Below are positions 24,476 through 48,798 of a stretch of DNA of 64,000 nucleotides, piece after piece. Where the stretch lies: NCBI RefSeq assembly GCF_027596085.1, contig NC_072465.1, positions 16,880,207 to 16,944,206 of the forward strand, given 5' to 3'. The position numbers and the translations under genes were made by a program. How positions within the stretch are numbered: the stretch's first letter is position 1; each line of letters opens with the position of its first letter. A model generated the notes under the pieces. The model saw only the letters and a program-made list of their open reading frames with translations. It did no database searches and was not told where the DNA came from. The DNA is from Anoplopoma fimbria (Eukaryota; Chordata; Actinopteri; Perciformes; Anoplopomatidae).

Positions 24476-24926
24476 AACCTCCATCAACTGTAAAATTGTT
24501 GATTCCAAGGTGCTAAATCAAGATGTGGAGCATTTCTACTACCTCTCAACTGCTCTCATCACGGCTTAGGCTGAGCCAGCGGCTTGCAACTTACAGTGCT
24601 AACAGCGCTAACAGTAAAAACTATGGCAGAAGTGCTGACAGAGTTAACAGAATTTACCTAAGAGGTACCCAGAGGGTGGATGCTACTATGTGGCGACCAC
24701 CAACCGCTTTATCAACTGTAACCGTTATACGAGCACAGTACAGAGCGGTGTATTTGCCATGTAATAATGTAACAGTATCAACATAAAACTTTGCTTAAAT
24801 GTGGCTAAATATACCTCAAATTAATTAAAAGAACATGTTGTAGCATTAATTCACTGGCAATGTAATAAGTGCAAATAATTGGCATTACTGCAATCATTCA
24901 GTATCATTATCCAGCAGTTATGAAAT

Positions 24927-24996
24927 AAACGGGTGGCTACAAAGCATCACATGGAGGTTTGACAACCTCCATGTGATGCTTTGTAGCCACCCGTTT
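24927..24996. repeat. Perfect inverted repeat, 33-bp arms, 4-base loop
   Basis: Left arm 24927-24959 is the exact reverse complement of right arm 24964-24996; the loop is TGAC (24960-24963). Pairing breaks immediately outside (24926 T against 24997 C). The arms are not simple sequence. It lies in the intergenic stretch between the small membrane-protein gene and fam3d. Confidence 0.95.
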
Positions 24997-25479
24997 CAAA
25001 CTCCCTAATTGACTTGCAGCTATACATTGTCACACTAACTACCAGTTGGCCAGTTGTTCGCTTTGAAATATGTATTTCAATTTTCATGCTAACGTTAACC
25101 CACTTAAAGTAAATTTGCAGCCGCCAAACCATTTTATGGACTTCTAGGCTGAGTGGTGTATTTTTAGACAGTTCCACACAAAAAAAAAACGCAACTCCAC
25201 CTGCTAGAAAGTCACGAGTGAACAGTATGAGGATAACGTCAGCATCACAGGATTAATCAGAAAATCATTTCACGATGGTTTCTCTTTTAATTTGGGTTTA
25301 TATGATCACAAAATTAAGCAATCGAATCAATACGTTGTCATCTACTATGAGATTGATTATCAGTTCAAAGTTAATGTATTATTGCAGATTTTGTTCTACA
25401 GTTACTGATGATGTGAATGATGTCAGTGATGACTACTGCGTACATATTTATATTCTGGTGCACATATTTATGTTTGTTG

Positions 25480-25480
25480 T

Positions 25481-25516
<36 letters not shown>
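25480..25516. repeat. (AT)n microsatellite
   Basis: Run of alternating T and A, about 17 units, in intergenic sequence. Confidence 0.9.
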
Positions 25517-25519
<3 letters not shown>

Positions 25520-25610
25520 TCCTGTGTACTGGTTGATGTTCTCGCCATCTGCTTGGATTGTCTGTTTTCTGTCTAACTGGTGTAATTCACTATTTCTGTC
25601 TCTTTTTCTG

Positions 25611-25673
25611 AAAATTGGAAAAACACAGTATTTACAAAAACACAGTAAAATTGGAAAAACACAGTATTTACCA
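25611..25673 (+). repeat. Tandem duplication of a 36-bp unit
   Basis: The block starting aaaattggaaaaacacagta at 25611 recurs at 25647, giving nearly two copies of a 36-base unit. Because 36 is a multiple of three, the open frame across it encodes a 12-residue repeat (KIGKTQYL core), but nothing else supports a gene here. Confidence 0.85.
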
Positions 25674-25749
25674 AAAGAGGAACAAAGCATGGACATTTTG
25701 TCTAATGTTATCCAGTCAAATGGTTCTCTGAATGCATAACGTTCCCTGT

Positions 25750-27374
25750 TATCAATAAAATGTGGTACACATAGACCCTCTGCTGGTTCTCTTTGGTATT
25801 ACACCATATTAGGAATATGAAGAGTTAAGATGCTGTACGCATATAGCTGTTACAATGCAAACCCCCTTAAATGTAACAAGCATCGCCCTAATTGAACTTG
25901 GTTTGGATGGCTGGAGGAAAGAGTTTTACAAAACAAACAGGTCAAACTGAAAATATTTGATGTCATTAACTGTATCCAAGCAGTATCTAATGTCAGTGAT
26001 CAAAATTAATATATATAAGAAACACGCTTTCAAGTGTTTTCCTTAATTCTCTCTGTAGACTTTTTAATTCTTCACTAGCTCAGTTTGGTTTATGCTCGTG
26101 TGGTGCAGCTGAAGCGTTTCTATTTATTACATTTTGTTTTGGTATTTCCTGTCATTTGTCAGCCATCTTAATGTGTGTTTCATTTGTCACTATATGGCCA
26201 CGCAGAGGCTTTAATTCCCTAATCAGCTACTCAACTGTGCCTTAATGGATACATTATGACCTTATTATGATCTGGCCACAGTAAGTTTAATACCAGTCAT
26301 AACATCAGCTCATTACTGCCTGTAGGGAAATGCTATTTTAGTTTGGACCCCTCAAGGCAGATGAAAGCTCAGACTTAGCTACTGCTACTGATCAGCCGGG
26401 CAGAAGTTTAGTGACACGAGGGCTTGGCCTTTGGGATTAAAATATGAAAATTCTTTATTAGGAATAACCCCTTGAGATGTACCATCTCGTTTTCAATGGG
26501 GTCCTTGAACATGCTTTTCAGTGACGACTAACTCTTGTGCAAACAGTGTTGTCCATCCATTAAAAGTATGAATTTAAATTCCTTATGTCTTGACAAATAC
26601 ACCATTGGCCTATTTATGTAAAAACTCCCTATTAGCCAGGTTTCATTTTGAAAAACAAGCTTTAGTCTCAGTGACATTTACGTGTAACACAAGAAAAATA
26701 TTGAGACAATGTTGTTTTGTCAATTGAGTTATCATGTGTTATAGTTTCTTTTCAGATTTAGTTTTTTGCCTATTTCATGCATATTTATTTGCTTTTAGCG
26801 AGAATATGACCTTTTATTCTATCGTCTATAGCGTTTTTTTTATCAAATAACTTAACACATCATATGGGATTTACTTAAAATTTACATACAAATAGAAAAC
26901 CCTGATAAATGACAAAAAAAATTTAAACATTTATTTTTTCATTTACACATCCAATTTGAAATATGATGCTTTTAGCCTTTTTCCTCTCTTTGTGTCATTC
27001 CCTATCCAGGTTTCCGATGCTTGTTAGCACATCAGCACAATCTGCTGTTTCCAGAACGCATTGTTTACCATTGAGTATCTGTTACTGCTCCCATATTTGA
27101 CTTTGTTAAGGAGAGAAACTTGATCATCTAGTTCACAGTGGCTGTGCATACATAAAACCACATCCTGGTTTTATGTAGCACAAGGAGGAGCTGCTTTTTT
27201 TATAATGCATATGCAAACAACCTTTCCAGAAGGCACAGTTGTAGAAGTTATCAGAATAACACCAAAGCTCTGCTGTATCTCCAGTACTTCTTGTTAACAG
27301 GAAATACTTGAAGTGCTTTCAAACGTCTCCGCTCTTCCCTTTAGGAACTGGAAGCTATCTGAGTTATTGCAGAT
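25750..27374. other. Intergenic stretch upstream of fam3d
   Basis: AT-rich sequence without a recognisable exon. The last 200 bases before 27375 should hold the fam3d promoter and 5' UTR; I see no clear TATA box or motif cluster that would fix the start site. Confidence 0.5.
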
Positions 27375-29041
27375 ATGAGAAATCAAGGTGAGATTTCACT
27401 TTATTTCAAAAACAGGTATTTTTGTTTGTATCTCTGCCAGTCTTCATCTCTTTGTGGTTGACAGCTGTTTTGTGCCTTGCTGCTGTAATTGTTGTCCTCC
27501 TTATAACCTGGGAAGTTGCCATCATTGCATTTGATGTTCTGGAGAATGGAGGAACTATTCTTGGTGAGCTCATTTCTACTTATTACATCATAAATTCTGA
27601 GCTACCTCTTCTCATTTACTTTATTGGCCTCATTTTAATAACACTGCCTCCATTATTTAATTTTAGGGTTTGATGTCAAACCAAAATTCCAAAAAGGTAA
27701 ATTTAATTATTAAAGTGCTCTATTTTCTAAGATCACATGACTTCTATATTAACTGTGTGTGTGGCTTTCCTTCATGATCAGAAGTACTTTTTTATTAGCA
27801 TTTTCAGCAACAACAACTGAGCCAAAGTGCAGCCTCACCAGCGTCTGTCCGTCTGACCATTTAGCATTAAAAATCAGTAGCGGTGCAGCCAACGTTGTTG
27901 GACCAAAGATCTGTTTCGATGGTAAAATGTATGTGTTTAATATGTTAGTACTGGACATAACCAAGGATGGAAATGTGTGTGACTGAGTGAAACTCAACCT
28001 TATCTGTATCTCAACAGCATTATGAGTAATGTGTTGAATAATGTGGGACCAGGACTGAACATTGTGGTGGTTGATGGTGAGTAAAAATACTCTGACAGAA
28101 TTTGTAAAGTTTTGACACCCAAAACAGCAGTTAATTGATCATAAAAGATCATTAATTAGCCGTTCTGGAGCTTTAAATTATATAACATGATCTTCATCAG
28201 CAGATTAAATGAGAGGAAAGTCCTTATAGTGCTTATTAAACAGATCATTTAATTCCTTCACTTCCTGCTGATGAAGAAATTTGATCAAAAGCTCCAGAGA
28301 AGTTGAGCTGATGTTTCTTTTTTGGTTAGGTTTTAATACCAAATGTTGTGGGGGTTTTTTTCCTCAGGTAAAAATGGAAAAGTGGAAAAATTTGGCTACT
28401 TGAATATGAATAATGGAAGTAAGATGTGTGATTTCTTTAATCTTTTAATCTTCTGTTCAATTAAAAAATGTATTGAAAACTGAAAATGATGTCTATTTTG
28501 TTTTTATTTAAAATTGCTTTTAACAAAAGAAAAAGAAGACATCCTGGCGTACCTGAAGGAGATAAAACCTGGAATGATTGTCTTGGTGGCCTCTTTTGAG
28601 GATGTGACACCAAAGTAAGTCCAAATCTCAATGCTTCAACAGCTAAAGCGATTTAATAGCACAAAACACAACAATTTTTTTGTTCCTTTCTGGCAGAATG
28701 ACAGACGAAATGAAGGAGGTGTTCGTCAGAATGGGAAGCACTTTGATCAAGTCTGTAAAACGTAGAGATAACTGGGTGTTTGTTGGGAGAGCAGGGACAG
28801 AAAGCAAAAGCCTCTTTGAGAAGGTTAGTGAGCCTGTTGTATTTGTGTCAGAAAAGACCATCTATTTTTAAATACTGAATAATACATTTAAAAAGCAAGA
28901 TAACTGATGGTAAAAGAAACGTCCTCTTCCCTGTTCACCTGTCAGCAAAGTGTTAATGATGAGAAAACCAACATTTATGAAGGATGGCCGGAGATCGTGG
29001 AGATTGGCGGCTGTATCCCAAGGACCCAAAACACACCTTAA
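27375..29041 (+). CDS. fam3d: FAM3 family secreted protein, FAM3D type
   Basis: Nine exons: 27375-27387, 27441-27563, 27667-27696, 27808-27928, 28018-28076, 28368-28418, 28530-28614, 28697-28823 and 28946-29041 (TAA). All phases agree and total 234 residues (human FAM3D about 224). Residues 5-27 form a hydrophobic signal or signal-anchor helix. The mature part shows the family's globular fold signatures: KCSLTSVC, LKISSGAANVVGPKICF, NNVGPGLNIVVVDG, FLKEI-like YLKEIKPGMIVLVASF, DNWVFVG, YEGWPEIVEIGGC. The four disulphide cysteines are present (63, 69, 91, 226). FAM3 proteins are cytokine-like secreted factors; FAM3D is gut-expressed and metabolism-linked in mammals. The D assignment rests mainly on the fam107a-fam3d-cfap20dc neighbourhood; by sequence a FAM3B/C relationship is not excluded. 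No defect is seen. Confidence 0.9.
28140..28312. repeat. Imperfect palindromic element in fam3d intron 5
   Basis: The left part ctggagctttaaatta...catgatcttcatcagca (about 28157-28201) is an imperfect inverted copy of tgctgatgaagaaatttgat caaaagctccag (28267-28298). A second inner pair, ttaaatga / tcatttaa, folds within it. The size and symmetry fit a MITE or a quasi-palindrome. It nearly fills the intron between exons 28018-28076 and 28368-28418. Confidence 0.55.
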
Positions 29042-29865
29042 AGAGCCTTTGTGATGAAAAGGAGAATATGACTTATTTCAGACTTCCATGTAAAAATGAA
29101 GCCACTCAAAGAGTGTGAATAGTTTGACACTCTTTCTGAGACCAAGAACTTACCTTATTGAACGTAATATTTACTTAAAATTGTATGTATATGCTTTATT
29201 TATTGAATTATCTATGTTGTAGTTTTACTACTGTTGCCTCTGTGTAATATGTGTATAATGACATACAGTATATTGCACGTCCATCATGGAAGATAGATCC
29301 ACTGCTGTCGCTCTGTGGGGTTTCCTTGTGTTTTTCCTAATCTCCAAATCATGGTTCTAAAGATTTTGTACAGATAGCAATGATGTCTGAAGCAAGTTTG
29401 TCATTTGTGATTCTAAGATTTATAAATTGAATTCACTGAACTTCACTAGTGCTGTTGTTTATAATAATAGAAAATGCAAAATTAATATTTTAAGAATGGT
29501 AAGAAATGGAAACAGTTGACGCACTGAGTGAGGAGACTGGCTACTGTGCAACTATTTATTACTAGTACACTATGGGATTAATGGGATACTGTTTTGTCCC
29601 TTTTGGATCATTTGTCATTTAAATGTCAATTAAAAAACTTTTATTTCACTTTTTCTTGACTTTCCATAAAAGCAAATTTGTTGCCTACCTTTTAATTTCA
29701 TCCGGTCGACCAATGGGGTAATAAGTACTCCTTCACTTTAGTAAATGTACAGATACAATAGTGCGGAAATATAGTTTCAATGTAACAATTTGTTTTCAGC
29801 CAGTTGTAGCTAGTCAAGATGGCACTAATTTTAACTGCTTTATGTACAGTTTGGTAGATTAGTTT

Positions 29866-30049
29866 ACTGGTCTGGCCCCCTCCAGAGGATCATATGATAA
29901 ATGTGAGGGATCTTGAGACGATTAATGGATGAGGAAAACAAAGAAATTCTGATTCACAAATTTGGATTCACTTTGGATTTCCCTTTTTTTTTAGTTTTTT
30001 TGGGGGGGCTTAAATAAATTAGACAAACCAAAAAGGTTGGGAACCACTG
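29866..30049 (-). mobile_element. hAT-type MITE, truncated copy
   Basis: The segment reads tctggccccctccagaggat, then gataaatgtgagggatcttg agacgattaatgg, and ends ccaaaaaggttgggaaccac tg. This matches in order a very common teleost non-autonomous hAT element, whose end on the other strand is CAGTGGTTCCCAACC. The middle is deleted compared with the usual length and the left end is eroded. It lies between fam3d and fam107a. Confidence 0.7.
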
Positions 30050-30313
30050 GTTTATTTTCTAACAATGCAGTGTATTTTATTACCTCCCACCACTGCTATA
30101 CACTAAATCATTTTTCCAGCACTTTTGACCTGTTCTCCAGGGTTTATCTTCCACTTGGAGAATTATCATCGTCCCAAACACAGAACAGTTTCCCCTTGTG
30201 GCATTCTTGGCTGCTGGAGTAGAGAGAGAGAGAGAGATTATTTCTGCAACTCTGTCCGCTGTGAGCCCAGGAGGTGTTTGTGCAGATCTTTAGTCTGGAC
30301 TCATACTGAGGAC

Positions 30314-33300
30314 ATGGGAGTCACCCATGGAAAGAAGGTAAATTTGTTTATTTTTATTCTTCATTTCCATCAGTTTCTTTCTCTGTGAGACATAACACAT
30401 GTCTCATTAAGATGATCCAGCAGAAGCATCCATGTGGCAAAAATACTTTCTTGGAATACATGGTGTTTTTGATAAGATTAAAGCTCTGTGAAATAATGAA
30501 GAAACCAACTGTTACCCTATGTTCTGTGTCATCACAAGATAAAAAATATTGTATTAATTATGTATTCTTGATCACATTTAAGCTTTAGTTTGGCAGAACT
30601 TAACTGTTTTCCTGTTGGAGATTTATCTGTCTCTGTTATCTCTACAGTTTATTTCCTAAAGACAGCAAGGGCTTGACACAAACACGAATCTTTATCCAAT
30701 AACAACGATCCAGACAGTGGGCCATGGAGAGTATTTGCCCTGTCATGTCCTATTAATTCTTCTCCACACAATATCCACTGTCTGAGCTTCAGCCAAACAG
30801 CATGACTCTTCCATCATCCGCCGAACAGCAGCCAGAAGCAGAGTTGTCATTAAAATGTCTGGATTGATCTAGATTGCATTTCTTTCGACATTTTATTGTG
30901 GTTTTTGAACACATTTAGCAATGTTACCAGATGCACGGATATGGCGCAGCTGAATTGCAACTAATACCAAGGCCTAAACAAACGTGTTTTTTTCTTCATT
31001 CAAATTTTCTTTAAATATTTAATCAAACAATAAAAACAGAAAGAATCACTTTATTCAACACTCCATTCTGAGTCCTACGGGGGAATAACTCTTCTCCTGA
31101 CTATTAATTCTGCTCAAACTCCTACAAATGCGAATCTCAGTGGGAATCAGCCTGTGATTTGTTTGATCCTTGTCCTTAATGAGGTGGCAGCCCTCCACCT
31201 CACCAGTAAGGGCTCTCGCTTCACTGGGCATGTGGAACTAGAGCTTTGTCTGTCAGCATCATAACACAGCTTTGTGTTGCTCACAACTCTCGCTGTCATT
31301 TGCATGAAATTGTATTGGCCACCTGACTGAGAAATTTCTTCTTGGATTGCTGTGATTTTTAACACTATATCTCCAAAAAAAATACTATGAGATATAATAT
31401 ATTCTATTTGACATGTCAATGACTTTTTCTGTTAACAGAGAGATCTCCATCCTTCTCCAGAGAAACACCTGAATGGGTCTGGTGAGAAATCTATCTATCA
31501 TGATTATTATCATTATCACAAGAAACAGTTTGACTGTTTTCTCTGTTTGTGTGACTTTGAGAAGAAACTGTGCAGAGGTAGCGCAGATAGAGCCTTTAGG
31601 TGGCTCTGTGTGAATCTATAAATCAACATGTGGTCGCAATATTATTTGCTCCAAAAGAGTTTTGATTGATTCTGTCATTAAAAAGTAAAAGGGTCCTGCC
31701 TGCTGACGTTCACTATTCAAACTCTGTAAAATACGTTTTAAAGCAAGACAAATAAATATAAAAAGTCATTATAACACAATCTTCCTTTTTCAAATAAATA
31801 GACAAATCTGCTAGCAACGAATCAAACCTTTGTTCATTTCAATACACTCAGGTGATTTGTTGCTACAGCCTCAATGATCTGGTACGATCACTGTTTGTGC
31901 TGTTTGTTAGCCTGTGTTTTTGCATTAACCCTTTATTTTCTTTTACTCTGTTTTTTTTTGCACAAACATGCACAGGACCTATAGACATGCATTAATTATT
32001 GCGGTTAGAGTGATGGGGTGGCACACTGCGCCCCGATCAGTTAGGTGTTTCAGTGCCTTGCTCAACGGCAACTCGACAGTGCCCATGCAGGAGGTAAACT
32101 GGTTCACACTGTGTACCAACTGGGCCTTGTTGGACTTGAAACAAAGTCCCATGAGACTCAACTTGATGCTGAAGTTTCTTCATCAAGTGTTCAAAATAAA
32201 TTCCCACGGTGTTATTTCCACCAAGGTGACTGTAGTCCGTTCCTTTAGCTTCTCCATATGGTTTAAAACCAACGCTTTCAGGTCATTTGAACTCTAGTTG
32301 ATGTAGTTGCTGTAGTTTGTGATATCAGTTTTTGTGTTAAGTTAAGTTATCCATTTACTTCCAGAGGTCTTAGTATACGATTGAGTAATGTAAATACCTG
32401 CATTGAAGACAGATGCTTTACTGCCTGTGTTAATACATGTGGCTAGTTTTCACTCAACTGGGGCTTATAAAGAAGCAAAACTAAAATCATGTTTTAGTCA
32501 GATTTAGTCTGATGAGCTGATCAAATGTTTAGACCACCTCTCCACTCCACCAAACAAGAGTGCTCCAACAAATGTTTTATTGACTTTTGAAATAGCAGTT
32601 TGGATAAATTGCTGCATCTGATGGAGTTTTTCTTTTTTGTCAAGTAGATAGTTGAGTTGTATCAGTGTGACGTAAGTACAGAATTAAGATAAAATTGGAG
32701 TGCTTTGGGGTTGGCGCAACCACTGTCTCTGTTCAAATATGGTCTCTCCCTCTATCATTCTGCCGTCACTAAAAACTGATTTAGTATTTGTTTATAATAC
32801 TGAAACTTAACCAGCTAATAATGGTGAATACTGTATAACAACAAAAACGTTGCATCCAAATAAATGTACGTAGGAAATTATAAACTGTATGTTCTTCTCT
32901 TCAGCCTCAGCAATGCAGACACACCAAAGTGAACATCAAGACCAATACTCGGAATTTCAGGCTCCTTCGTCCCAACAACAGACTGAGGTGGAGAGTAGTA
33001 ATCTCATCAGACCACAAAAAACTCCCAATCCTTTAACGGCCTCCAAGAGCCACCAGGAGCTTCACAGAGAACTGCAGATGACCCACAAGAGGTCGGAAAA
33101 GACACACAAACACTCGTAAACACTCACACTTCTCTTTCATTGTTTGTATGAATCATGAAGTCCTTTCCCATGTCTGTAAGGAGAGTGTCTCAGGAAGGAA
33201 AGACTGAACTCCAGAGGGCGTTAGAAAAGAGGAGATGGGAACAAAGGACGAAGGCGAGCAGAGATCAGGAAGAGGCAAAGAAGAACAGATCACCTCTTCA

Positions 33301-33909
33301 TCAGGAACTGTTGAAAAGACACCAGAGGCTAGAAAAGGTTTTCACAGCGCATCATTTTTTTTCGTCTGGTTGAAATTAAATGCTAAATTCTTAGAGATTA
33401 TTCTTGTTATATGCAAATGGCCAGTATTTCTTCACAGAAGATTAACACTGGTGGTCTCTAGGAAGATCATGCAGTTCTGCAGTCAGCCATTGGAGGGCAG
33501 TATAGATATTGTTTCACAGTCTGGGCTCCTAAAAGGAAAATAAAAAACATAGATCTGCTTAACCCTGTATGTAAAAAATGATGTCTGATGGACTAAAAGA
33601 CAGCACATAAAGATATAAACAACATAAAGCAAATTACAAACCATTTACAAATATTTGCCTGTGTGTAAGAACTATGGATTGTGTGGATCTTCAAGGCCTT
33701 TGATTTAAGGGACTTAGCTCTAAACTTCGACATTCATAAAATGTAGGTACACATATTAGTCCAAATTCAGTTTGAATTTTCTCGTTTCTCCACAGCTAGA
33801 GAGAGACGAAGGACAACAACGAGAGGGGCCAGAGTTCCTCCGAGTCAAAGAGAGACTGAGAAGAACTGCAGTGTTGGAGGAAAAGAGGTGTGAAAGTTAT
33901 GATTTGTGA
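30314..33909 (+). CDS. fam107a: FAM107A (actin-associated protein, DRR1/TU3A)
   Basis: Five exons: 30314-30337, 31439-31481, 32905-33091, 33181-33337 and 33796-33909 (TGA). Phases agree and give 174 residues. The FAM107 core is clear: LIRPQKTPNPLTASKSHQEL HRELQMTHKR, then ELQRALEKRRWEQ, SPLHQELLKRHQRLEKLE, and PEFLRVKERLRRTAVLEE. This is the LI-PKK-NPVKASRSHQELHREL and coiled-coil pattern of FAM107A, a stress- and glucocorticoid-responsive protein that binds and bundles F-actin and affects cell movement and growth. Human FAM107A is 144 residues; the extra length here is a longer N-terminus made by the first two small exons. A start at the ATG inside exon 32905-33091 is an alternative. The last exon may also splice on at AAGAG|gtgtga instead of ending at 33909. 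Position beside fam3d matches human 3p14.2. Confidence 0.88.
31985..32130 (+). repeat. Common teleost interspersed repeat fragment
   Basis: Contains cagtgccttgctcaacggca actcgacagtgcccatgcag gaggtaaactgg, a recognisable variant of the very frequent fish repeat tgccttgctcaagggcac...cagtgccc-ggaggtgaactgg. It lies in intron 2 of fam107a. Confidence 0.5.
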
Positions 33910-36900
33910 TTGTATGTTAATGTTTTTTATTGACCACCGTGGGCCGAGTGCGAATAAGTGATTTAGTGTAGGGACAACTTAGGCTGCTCAACTTTATATA
34001 GATGATGAAAAAAAGAAAAGATTCAGCTTGAGTAACATCATTAAGTCTACATAGCTGAATTATATTGCTGGATCGTGATGTGATGACAGCTGAATGTGTC
34101 ATATATACAGCAGCCGTAGATGTATCATTTATCGCTCTTATTTTTCCCTTATGCAAAACAGTTTTAACGCATACTTTTACAATGTGTTTATAGGACATTC
34201 AACTTTCCCTGCATGTTTTATACAGCTGTGTTGAGTCTGTTTTATGATACTAGGAAGTGTAATCATCAATATACTAGAAAATAAATCAGGTATTTGTCTG
34301 GCAAGGTAACTGAACAATGAGAATTAATGTAACACTGAGTTGACTATTAAGACATTACTGTGCCCTTTTTTGTGCCCTTCAATAATAATTACATGAAAAC
34401 ATATTTCAACAATAAATTGTTGAAATATCTTCTCCTGACATATTTTTGTAATTCCACAGTGATGAAAAACAGGAAAAAGTAAAAAGGGTTATCATTTCTT
34501 TGATTATGAATAACTGGAGGTGAAGATTTCTTTCAGGAAATAATAGAGCACATACATCTTCTTCTGAAATCATAATTATCAGTATAAAAGTATACCATGT
34601 ATACCAGAAGAATCAACATATTACAACCCATAATAGTTGTAGCAGTCATTTTTAAGGCTGTAGTTTACAGCAGTGCTATTCAGGTTGCATGACATTGTAA
34701 ATGTGTTTCAACATTGTTTCCACTGTATCTTTGATATGTTTTGCATTCATCTCACTCAGTATGAAAAAGTGTAAAACAGTTTTTTTAAATTCACTCACCT
34801 GCATGTAATTTGTGATCACCACAGTTTAGATGTTTGAATCGCTTCAACCTCTTTACAAATCAGTGTTTTACTTGCTCATCCTAAAGTAAAGGCATTGCGT
34901 AATGACTGAACACACAATGCATAGACAAGGAAGTTTAATTTCATTTCCTGCAATCAAATCTCTGTGGGTACAAATCATTGTATTTTCTTACATCTTGTTC
35001 AATAACCCATGATGCATTGCATCCATACATTTGCTCAAAACAGCTTTTACAAAAAAGGATATACAATATATACTTATATTTATATATATAATATACATGT
35101 GTTTCTTTATGCATTTAGATGTGGTTGTAATGGGTAAAATAAGCTTTTTAAAAAAAACACAACCAAGTGGAAACAAATCCCAGGTAAGGTTCAATATAAG
35201 GTCATTACCAAACGAATAATAGCCAGGTTATCAAAGTCATCAACATTGGCTATCTTACAGTTAACATGGAGCCCTTCACACACAGTTTGCATATTTTCCA
35301 CAATTACAGTCATGTAAATCCAGAGTGATTGCCTTCATTTATTGTTCTACGGACCTGTAAATATCAATGGCAGATCGAGGGAACCGGTTTTATGTGGGCA
35401 ACAAAAGTTTTCATGGATTGGTTCATGATCTCTACAGCTAACTAATAATATGGTATTGTGTCATGACATACCTTAAAATAACAATGTCATGGAATGACTT
35501 ATGTCAGGATAAAAGTATTTTCAGTGAGAACTATTTTTGGACATTAGAAATCGTGCCGAAACATCGCCATCCTTCATCCGAGTTGTATATTTGTAATATG
35601 ACAACATATCAGAATCTACAGTAAAACATCTCCACTTCACTGTATGGCTTTAGTACTGTAGTTAATCTACCCAGGACAACAAATGTAGAGCTTGCACAGG
35701 CTGCTCCCTTGGCAGACAGGTGATGATTCCAGCAACATGAGATTTATATTTTTTCTCTGCTTTGCACTGTTGCTGGCACCTGCGTAGGATATTTATATTT
35801 TTTCTGCCTGTGTCTGGGTATCACAGAGGAATAAATTGATTTCACAAAAGCAACGGCAAAAAAACAGGCTAAAACAAATTTGAGTTGTAAATAAACAAAG
35901 TACAGTTGAAATGTCACTCAGGTAGAGACTTGACCATCACGGTCAATGCAAATGATAAGTCCACTGTGCTGTGTTGTACTTTGTCAACAACATTACTTCT
36001 GGTGTTACTCACTTCACATTATATAGCTCAAAGTTACAGTATTACATCATTTTTCAATACAACAGAGTAATAATAATCATGTGTTTTTATACTAATTGAT
36101 CATCATTCATGTAAACATATTTAACCAGGTCATGCAAACAGTAGACCAAAACTTCTTCCACTAGAGGTGCACAGCACAGAGCAGGCGGAGTGCCCAGACT
36201 GAGATCCCGCCGAATCAGCATAAGAGGCTGACAGCAGACAGATATTTAGACGCTTGTTAGAAACAGAACAGCGAGGATGAGCGTGACATGAATATGATTT
36301 TTTTTCTTCCCACGCACAGTGGATTCTCAACTTAATCGCACCTCTAAAATAACTGCTCGTGACATGATGTGAGCCCACGGAGGAGATTACTGTGATTTAC
36401 AGACTTACGGGGATCTCAGTTTGAGCCTCTGATAACAGAACAGCCATAAAACAAAACAAAAAAAAGTCTCCTTTTGATATTCATACATTTTGATTTCCCA
36501 TTTCCCAAACAAATGCATGCAGACACTCCAGGTCAGAACCACTCTTCACAAACCCAGTCTGAGCCAAAATATAGAGTCCATAACCCCCAGAAACACCCTT
36601 CACATTTCAAAAAAGCCTTTCAACAAAATAACTTTTAAAAGGACAGAAACATTTAATATGAGAAAAAAAGACAGTGCTCAAAACAGAACAAATGAGCAGG
36701 TGGCATCGACAGTGAAGTCATGCCTTGAGATTAACTCTATTCAACTAAACAGCTACTTGGTCAGTGACTAGACCGAGTCACATTGATGGGTAAGAAGTTT
36801 AAAGACATGCAGGAGTAGCTTTCAGTATTTCCCTCTAGAAAGCGTCCCCCCTTTTCTTTGTGCCCTGTCTGGCCAGATTCTTGGAGAAAGCTGCCAGTAA

Positions 36901-37221
36901 TGCAGAGTGTGAGAGCCAGATTGATGCAGACGAACGGTAATTGTGATTAGAGGTAGATGTGACAGATCATGTAAGAACAAAAATAATGGAGAAGACTGCC
37001 TTTAGGCCACTGCATCATCTTTGAGTGAGACTCCAGAAGCTTGGATCCGTCCTGTTAGCTTACATAAAGAGCCACATTTTGTAATGTACATGCTGTCAAA
37101 TGCCCCCTGACTTCTAACGCTGAACAAAGGAAAATACATGATAGGTTGCTAATCAGGCAGACTGGCCCTTTTTTTAAATCACTGTCCACTCGGCGCAGAC
37201 TTGCATCCTGTTCTGAATTAT
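33910..37221. other. Convergent intergenic region between fam107a and camk1
   Basis: fam107a (+) and camk1 (-) converge here, so the region should hold both 3' UTRs. AATAAA occurs on the plus strand near 34279 and 34411. A 12-bp perfect hairpin with loop TAAA is at 34401-34428. No coding exon is visible. The short open frames have no similarity I recognise. Confidence 0.5.
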
Positions 37222-37227
37222 TTTATT
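37222..37227 (-). terminator. camk1: Candidate camk1 polyadenylation signal
   Basis: TTTATT on the plus strand reads AATAAA on the minus strand, about 206 bases after the camk1 stop codon. It gives a short but plausible 3' UTR. A more distal site is possible. Confidence 0.4.
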
Positions 37228-37432
37228 TTTTTACTTGTCTGTCTTGAGTCAGGATGTGGTTTTTTTTGGGGGGGATGATATGTTTCTCCACACTATGACA
37301 GTGACCTGATCGCTGTGAATGTACTCTGGTGGACACTGCCTGATAACTACTCTGCATTCCTGGCCAGACTGGGCGGGCGGGCTCTGGGTGCTCCAGGGAT
37401 ACAAAAGTCACCATGACAACGGGAGGTTGTGC

Positions 37433-48798
<11,366 letters not shown>

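Noticed and set aside
25275..25739. 154-residue open frame with a 12-residue repeat
   Set aside because: It runs through the AT microsatellite and a 36-bp tandem duplication; there is no family similarity, splice support or promoter.
36490..36771. 93-residue open frame between fam107a and camk1
   Set aside because: No similarity recognised, no exon context, and located in presumed 3' UTR/intergenic sequence.
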